The translations under genes and the position numbers were made by a program. From contig OY720344.1 in the NCBI GenBank assembly GCA_963082975.1, positions 95,423,228 through 95,487,227 of the forward strand: a DNA stretch of 64,000 bases. The letters run 5' to 3'. This document shows positions 57,711 to 64,000 of this stretch, piece by piece (the first letter of the stretch is position 1; the number at the start of each line of letters is the position of its first letter). The DNA is from Labia minor (Eukaryota > Arthropoda > Insecta > Dermaptera > Spongiphoridae). The notes under the pieces were generated by a model. It ran no database searches, was not told the origin of the DNA, and saw only the letters and a list, made by a program, of their open reading frames with translations.

Positions 57711-58495
57711 TTAGATTATAATTATTATAAGTAAATGTATATGAAGCAAAAATTGATCATACATTTATTTTCTTTTAAATTCAACAATATCAATCAGTGT
57801 AATAATTAATTTCAATTAATAAATAATAAATTAATTATTATTTATAAAAAAAAAATTAGTAATAAAAATCTCCAAAAACTAACTAATTTCGCAAAAAAAA
57901 ATGTGCTTTTTTACACCTTCCATGTATAAACATGAGCGTCAACGTGTTAAATCTATTCAAAAATATACTTTTATAAATGTATATATAGGCTATCGCTATC
58001 GAATTCTAAATACATTTGAGCCAGCCGTCACATCTACCCTTTTTTATGTCCTGCACTTACTTTATATTTAGGTATAATTTTTTTATTCAATGGTAAAATT
58101 TTTAATAAATATTATTTATTTTAGTCAAATTTACTTATATTAAGTCAAATATATATTATAATATAATTTGATTAAGAGGATTTAAAATTATTTAAAATTA
58201 TGTATATAGTTTGGTTTGTAATTAAATACAGTTATATTTTACCTGATTAAAGAATATGGAAAATCTGTACAGCTGATGAACTTAGAATAAGTCTTATGGG
58301 CCAATTGCCAATGTTAATTTTAAATGACCTCATTTGATTCGGGTTGTATGGTAAGTAATCAAAAATAATTCCTGTAAACTTAAAAATTTTCAATGAAGTA
58401 AAAAAATGAAGGAATAAAAAAAAATTAAGAATAAAATATGAAAAAAAATATGCTTAAAATTGGAATACAATATAAAAAATTATATGAAAAAATAA
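57711..58495. other. AT-rich stretch without recognised genes
   Basis: Low-complexity sequence; a slightly GC-richer patch at 57995-58060 has no frame. Confidence 0.5.
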
Positions 58496-58717
58496 TTAAT
58501 ATATTAAAAATGATGCAAAAAATATTAGCTTATATTCCAAGAACAGAGTTTTTATGAATCGGTTTTGTCCCAATGGCAGGTTATAATTTATGAAAGTCTC
58601 TTTAGAAATGAAGACATTAATCGAAAGTGGTCTGACTTCTTCAAATCCGTTGAAAAAATCAAACATAATATTTCCACTTGTTTCATATACAGAGATCCAA
58701 TCCAACAAATCATATAC
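58496..58717 (-). CDS. Possible exon of unknown product
   Basis: After an acceptor-like TACTAG at 58718 the minus frame is open for 73 codons to 58496. It reads VYDLLDWISVYETSGNIMFD, FFNGFEEVRPLSINVFISKE and TFINYNLPLGQNRFIKTLFL. Composition is more protein-like than most AT-rich frames here and low-complexity runs are absent until the end. The pyrimidine tract is weak and no donor is evident before the stop, so a terminal exon would be needed. No family was recognised. Confidence 0.2.
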   Translation of the reverse strand, partial: VYDLLDWISVYETSGNIMFDFFNGFEEVRPLSINVFISKETFINYNLPLGQNRFIKTLFLEYKLIFFASFLIY

Positions 58718-58837
58718 CTAGTATATGACTAAATTAATTTTTAAAAATTATATAAAATTTGGAATATTATAGATAGTTAATAAAAAAAGTTAAGATAACA
58801 AATGAGGTTTTATAGATTTATTTGTGTGTTTTTACAG

Positions 58838-59037
58838 ATATCAATATAATGGGAAAAAACTTGCGAGATATTTTTTTTTTTAAATTAGTTCATCAAGTAT
58901 CATTTTTGTTTAAGGAAGGTGAAGACATTTTATTTCTAATTGTAATTTATATCATTTATATCAAGAATGATGTTTTTAATATTTATATTTTTATTTTTAT
59001 TTTTCTAATATTTACAATATTTCAATTAATCATATAG
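58838..59037 (+). other. AT-rich ORF after a good acceptor site
   Basis: TTTGTGTGTTTTTACAG ends at 58837, a good acceptor. The frame after it reads INIMGKNLRDIFFFKLVHQV, then a possible donor GAAG|GTGAAG near 58918. The remainder up to 59037 is Ile/Phe-rich and likely non-coding. No homology; weak candidate. Confidence 0.12.
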
Positions 59038-59204
59038 TTTTTTATAAATGTTTATTTATGCACAAAAAATTAATTGACATAATTATTAATTTAATAAAAT
59101 AAAATTTAATAAAATTAATTTAATAAAATAAAATAATCTAATAAAATATTAAAATAATAAAATTAATGAATTTGTAAAAAAAATATATAATACTTAAAAA
59201 AAAA

Positions 59205-59555
59205 TGTGCCTTTGCGAGTTTCGAACTGACGGTGCAAAGTCATAAGATGACGCGCTAGCTCGTTTAGCCATGAACCAGTCTTGTTTGCAAGTCTCCTATT
59301 ACGATTTATTTAGATGTCAAATTATCGCCAGCAGTGCCTCTATGATCTAGCACGGTAACTAAATTATGTAAATTTTATGTAAATTCCACCTCCTGGACAC
59401 ACCTTAGCAATTAGCGGTTTAATAAAAGAAGTCTAACATGCCCTGAGACCTACTGAATATGCATAAAAAATTTCATAAGAATCGGTCCAGCCGTTTCGGA
59501 GGAGTATCATTTCAAAGTTTTGTGACACGAGAATTTTATATATAAGATATTATAA
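59205..59555. mobile_element. tRNA-like / RTE-tail composite repeat
   Basis: On the minus strand 59280-59205 contains TGGCTAAACGAGCTAGCGCG (RNA polymerase III A-box-like) and CAGTTCGAAACTC (B-box-like), resembling a degenerate tRNA-derived SINE head. On the plus strand 59465-59550 carries ATTTCATAAGAATCGGTCCA then GCCGTTTCGGAGGAGTA and ends GAGAATTTTATATATAAGAT. That tail type is common at the ends of arthropod RTE-like LINEs and SINEs. The head and tail point in opposite directions, so either two elements abut or the structure is unusual. No anticodon stem fits a functional tRNA. Confidence 0.45.
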
Positions 59556-62500
59556 CATTTCATAAAAAACAGACCATTATAATGAATTTTAGAGAAAGTG
59601 GATTGATTAATTAGTATTATTATTGTTTATTTTGTAATAAAAAAAATATTACTCGACGAAAGGGAGCATTTCGTCTATTTTTTGTCGATTTTTCAAAGAA
59701 AAATATTATTTTGGTTCACAAAGTTAATCAATTTGACTAAATAAACAATTAGTTATTATGAATGCTTCTATTGGACTGTTGAAAAATAAGCTAAGAGAAA
59801 ATGTTTACTAAAGTTTTATTTATTATATTTAATCATTACTTCGCTGGTTCTCTTTATATTATAACATTTTTATCAACTTCACTCCATGTCTGTCTGTCTG
59901 TTCGCTCTTATGACAAATTGAAATAGATTTTTCATCAACTTTAAATTGAGATAGGCTTTTCTAGATATTTCAATGGATCAGTAGAAGGTTTGGAAGAAAT
60001 AATTGAATTATAATTAATTAATTGTAATGTAATTAGCGATTAATTGCTTTAATATTTGAATTTTCATTCACACCAATTTTTAAAACTTTAAATAGAGTTT
60101 TAGTAGTTGTAAGCAAGAATTGACTTTTGTATATAATCGTTAGCTTTTTGTCAATTCTATTCTTTCTTTTTTATTTCATTTAATTTCTCCCTTCTTATTC
60201 GTATCTTTTACTTTTCAATTTTTTTGCAATGATGTGTTTGTGGTATATTATTATATATTATATAGATATTTAAAGTGATTAATTAGGCAATTCTTGTATT
60301 CAAAAGGAGTTTTTTTACCTGAATTTGGGTTTGAAATATCATTAATTGGAAAAACTTTTTTCTTTCATATTATTAAAAAATAAACAGATTTATTTTGTAA
60401 TAAAATGTGGTTTTATTATGAGTATAAAAATTTTCTTGTAACTTTTGTTTAAATTATAAGGAAGAAAAAAATCCTCAACATTATCATGTCAATTGTACAG
60501 GTTTCTTACAACATTGAAACCTAGGCTATTAAATATATGAACATAAAAAATATATATTTATAAAATTGATAAAATTATTAATTGAAATTAGTCTAAATTT
60601 GGTTGAAATATGTATATATATATATATATATATATTGAAAATAATTTAATTTTGAACATTATTAATATCTTTTAATGTCTTCAACCACGACTCTCAATTT
60701 TTACACTTTAAAAAGTACAATAATAATAAAAGTATAATATATAAATATATATTTGACTAAAAGTTATACATATTTTAAATTTTATTAATTTTATAATCAA
60801 ATTACAAATATTATATTTGCCTATTTAGGTTGATGGATTTAATATTATACTATCTCTTCTTCCATTAGATTAGTAAAAATTTCTCTTTCCTGTATTTGAC
60901 AACTTATCATAATATGATAAATTTGTAGAGTATTATCAATAAACGATAAGCGTATTAGGACTGTGCAAAAAATAAAATGATAACATGATTATATATATTC
61001 ATAACGTAAAACCATAAAAAAAATATTTATAAAATTTTTTTATTTTCATATTTTCTGTCAAAAAAATGACCCTATAAAATTTTAACCAGTCTATATAACC
61101 TCTCGTTACCTTATAGCTAAAGTTCACAAAAATTCAAAATTTAAAAATATTTATAAGCGAATAATACTTCAAGTATAATTAAATTAAAACGCTTAAATGT
61201 TTGAAATGGGCTTAGATTTTTCTGTCATTTTTTCATATCATTTTTAAACAATCAACTTTTTTAACAGTTTTTATGTAAGTATTTAATTTATTAAAAATAT
61301 ATGAAGACGAAGACATTGTTAATTAAATTAATATATTAATTAATTAATATGTTTTCTAACCCTTTCTAACAATTCTAATAATTTAGATTAAATAAAAATA
61401 ATAAAAACTTTCATTGTTTTTAAATAATAATTAAATTTGGAGATTCAGGTTTTTTTATTTAATAATAAATAAATAACATGATTGTATAATAAACGTTTTA
61501 TTAAAAAGGAAATGATTCATGATATATAAATTAATTATAATTTAATTTAAATAAAAGAATAAAATATTTAAAAGTCAATAATTAACTTTATAAAATTGTT
61601 GTAATATTATAAATCGTCAATAATAAAAATGCTATATGTCAATTAACATTATATATTCACAAACAAAAAAAAAAGTAAAAAATTTATAACATACCATACA
61701 TAGATCTTTGATATGTAATTCTCCCCAGTTAGATGAGACGACCATTAAATAAATAAATATTTGATTAAAAGGAAAAAATAATATTCCTATAATTAAAGAA
61801 TGAATAATTAAATTAGTTTTAAAAAAATTTTACCTTTAAATAATAGTATTAGAATAAATCTTAGAATTTATTTCATTGGAAATTAATTAAAAAATGTATA
61901 AATTACTTTATAACAATAATACTTAACCACTAGTTTCTATCTGTCCTCATTTGACTCTCACTTATCATTCTGAAGATAGCAAAGTTGAAATTAAAATATA
62001 ATATTTGATCTGTTTATTTATTTATTAATATATTTGAATATGAATGTTTAAATTTATTTAAATAATTAAATTACATTATATAACACTTGTATTAATTTAT
62101 CAAAAAGATTAAAAGTTTCTTACGGATGTTAATATGACATTTACCTATTAATATCGTATTTTGTATTGATGATTTTTTTCATAATAATTTATTCAAATAA
62201 AGCTTAAATGTTTCGATTCATTATTAATCTAAATTCTATTAAATAATAAATAATAATTTAATTTTAATGCTCTTCGGAGAGAAAAGATTTTCCAATTAAT
62301 GACAATTTAAATCCTGTCAACACTCAAGGATTAAACAAACCCCTTTTGAATTAATTAAACATCAAATAATGATAATTAATCACAATGGATAAATATGTAA
62401 ACTTAATTAATATTTATATATTAATTTATTTTTACCGTTGAGAAAAATATAAAATAATTTTATAGTAATCTAATTGATTTTCATTAATTGTTTATTTGTT

Positions 62501-62685
62501 CATATAATATAAACATTTTCATTTTTAAAAGAAAATCTAATTGTAACCAATTTAAGAATGGCATCTAACCAATTAGTTTTTTAATAAAAATATACATAAT
62601 GTATGATTTAATTAAGTCGGGGAAGAAAAATCAAATCTTTGATAACAATCGTTTAAAATCTAGATGATTATTTTTTTTAATAGAA
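59556..62685. other. AT-rich stretch without recognised genes
   Basis: Low-complexity sequence with a TGTCTGTCTGTCTGTTCG run at 59887-59904 that may mark another mini-me relic, and (TA)n at 60610-60635. No gene was found. Confidence 0.5.
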
Positions 62686-62689
62686 GGGT

Positions 62690-62920
62690 GGTTTGACTGT
62701 TGGAAATGGTTCAAGGCCAAATAGGGTGACCCTCATTCACTTCCTGTACTACACAAAATATATAAAGTAGTCCTGGGATCAGTTCAGGAGGACTCGGAGG
62801 ATGTAGGTAGGTTGGAAGGTAGGTAAGTAAGTATTAAGAATGTCCCGGGTTCAGACCGGTTGGACTGGAAAGTTGCAGGTGTCCAAAATTCACCTGCAAA
62901 CTTGCCAATTCAATATGTAA
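62690..62920 (+). promoter_or_regulatory. Promoter-like island with TATA, Inr-like motif, donor and inverted E-boxes
   Basis: TATATAAAG at 62759-62767 is followed by GATCAGTTCAGG (arthropod TCAGT initiator-like, 62779) and by a consensus donor GTAG|GTAAGTAAG at 62823/62824, so a short first exon on the plus strand is conceivable. The TATA-to-Inr spacing (about 20-22 bp) is shorter than the usual 30. Downstream, TTGCAGGTG and CACCTGCAA (62872-62898) form a 9-bp inverted repeat of E-boxes, and GACCGGTTGG resembles a Grainyhead site. Confidence 0.3.
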
Positions 62921-63259
62921 CCGAAATTTTGAAAAATCAACAATGATAGAACTATATTGTAATTAATAAAAAAATAATTACTTGGTAGTAAATTATTTTT
63001 GAAAGCATAAAGTAGGCGATAGCACTTATAATAAATATCAATTTCTAATAATTGATAATGCAAACAGACTAAATTGATCGAATATATTTTTATTTTTGAA
63101 TAATTTATTTAAGTGATGGGATAATAATTTCTTAAAATAGGTATACAGTTTGAAATTACACAATGGTTTTTAATAACATATCAATTTTCATGTTAATTTG
63201 TTTATTAGACATATACAAATCAATAAGGAATATTTTGGTGAAGTTTTTCTCAAACTTTG

Positions 63260-63640
63260 TTTTTGAAAATATGATATTTATTCAAAGTTTGTGCAATTTA
63301 AAATAATGTATTATTGCCATCTTTCAGACAATTGATGACTTTTGGGCTAAGAAATGAGGAAGTTTGTGATCCATTTTTTGACTTCTTCGCAAATAGTCAA
63401 GTGTTCGTCAGGTGATCAATCGAAATAAATATTATTCGGAAAAGGCAGTACCACATCCCACTTCAAACATAAAAAAATAATTAAGCAACTTTGTGGAGTC
63501 CAGTAAAATGGTCTTTTTGATCATATCAAAAGAAATTAATGCATCCAATATTAAATAAGTTACAAGATGAGAATGCTTCAGACATAATTACTTACAGTGA
63601 CAAACCACAATCAAATACCCATGAAAATGTATAATTAACT
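63260..63640 (+). pseudogene. Possible decayed coding fragment, unknown
   Basis: Short plus-strand frames in different phases read KQLCGVQ, NGLFDHIKRN and, after a frameshift, KLMHPILNKLQDENASDIIT then YSDKPQSNTHENV. Lower AT content and protein-like pieces suggest a degraded transposon or gene fragment, but no family was recognised. Confidence 0.15.
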
Positions 63641-64000
63641 GCTATATCATGTAGCCAATCCAATAGTTCATATCTATACATATACCTAGTCAACTATAAA
63701 GATGATTCCAGTAATAAGAGATCAAGTTTTAGGATAATAGGAAAAGTACTTAATTTGGCTCCTCAAAATAGACTAGGCGAATGATAATATATATTTTACA
63801 AATAACTTAGTATTGGATAAATAAAGCAAAAAAAACACAAAAATAACAAAAATTATAAATAAAGTAAAGGTAAAATAAAATATGATTAATAAATAATTTT
63901 TATGATGTATATCAACTATAATTGTATAAAAATTAAGATTATGTATTGTATAAAATTTAATTAGAATATCTTTGCAATCGAAAATCATGGGAAACTATTT
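63641..64000. other. AT-rich end of the window
   Basis: Low-complexity sequence; a 71-codon minus frame (63773-63988) is Ile/Phe/Tyr-rich and AT-driven. Nothing is supportable. Confidence 0.5.

Noticed and set aside
59205-59280. Possible functional tRNA gene on the minus strand
   Set aside because: A- and B-box-like motifs exist, but the anticodon stem does not pair and no acceptor stem was found; treated as tRNA-derived repeat.

Overview
This window is eukaryotic. It is roughly three quarters A+T with long poly-A/T and (TA)n tracts, no bacterial-style operons and no long open frames. Its one gene piece that can be recognised with confidence is a spliced exon. Read on the minus strand (633 down to 458), that exon encodes a tetratricopeptide stretch of the histone H3K27 demethylase UTX/KDM6A, with the residues [10 protein letters not shown] that are typical of arthropod UTX. 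Abundant mariner elements, mini-me/DINE-like elements with (GTCY)n tracts, and LINE 3' ends in very AT-rich DNA also suggest an arthropod; a parasitic copepod such as a sea louse would fit. The species is inference.

Layout. 1-457 is UTX intron downstream of the exon. 458-633 is the exon. Everything from 634 rightwards lies upstream of it on the minus strand. I could not find the preceding UTX exon, so the gene either has a very long intron here or has small upstream exons that I missed. A minus-strand site at 35937/35938 has the form of a recursive-splicing ratchet point (pyrimidine tract, CAG|GTAAGA) followed 50 nt later by a second donor (GTAAGT). This is what a giant minus-strand intron might contain.

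Repeats make up much of the recognisable content. Family A is a foldback element with long inverted arms (3223-3709, 34473-35002, fragment 48435-48655). Family B is a mini-me/DINE-1-like element (12341-12976, 14775-15427, 21990-22478, a terminus at 17103-17140, and a nested reverse copy at 53278-53508); its two full copies each carry two perfect CRE sites. Family C/D carries ACCTGG..CACCGAG modules (6424-6832, 52125-52390, 53226-53720). There are two internally deleted mariners (25394-25865, 50147-50668) and an older mariner relic (10560-10800). LINE 3' ends occur at 21066-21262, 27585-27665 and 32082-32304. There is a tRNA-like/RTE-like composite at 59205-59555, a near-perfect giant hairpin at 30206-30487, a smaller foldback at 16412-16566, and many microsatellites.

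Against this background stand about thirty short GC-richer islands, one every 2-3 kb, each 60-300 bp. Several are dense in transcription-factor-like motifs: six E-boxes in 107 bp at 7874-7980, CRE at 40716 and 57313, a perfect NRF1 palindrome at 55697, an RFX X-box palindrome at 936, and paired CACGTG at 45700-45720. A few may be exons instead. The best candidates are 42837-42931 (+) with a GTGAGT donor and 40759-41091 (+), a 110-codon frame behind a CRE-bearing island. I read the islands as candidate regulatory modules or small exons; sequence alone does not decide between the two.
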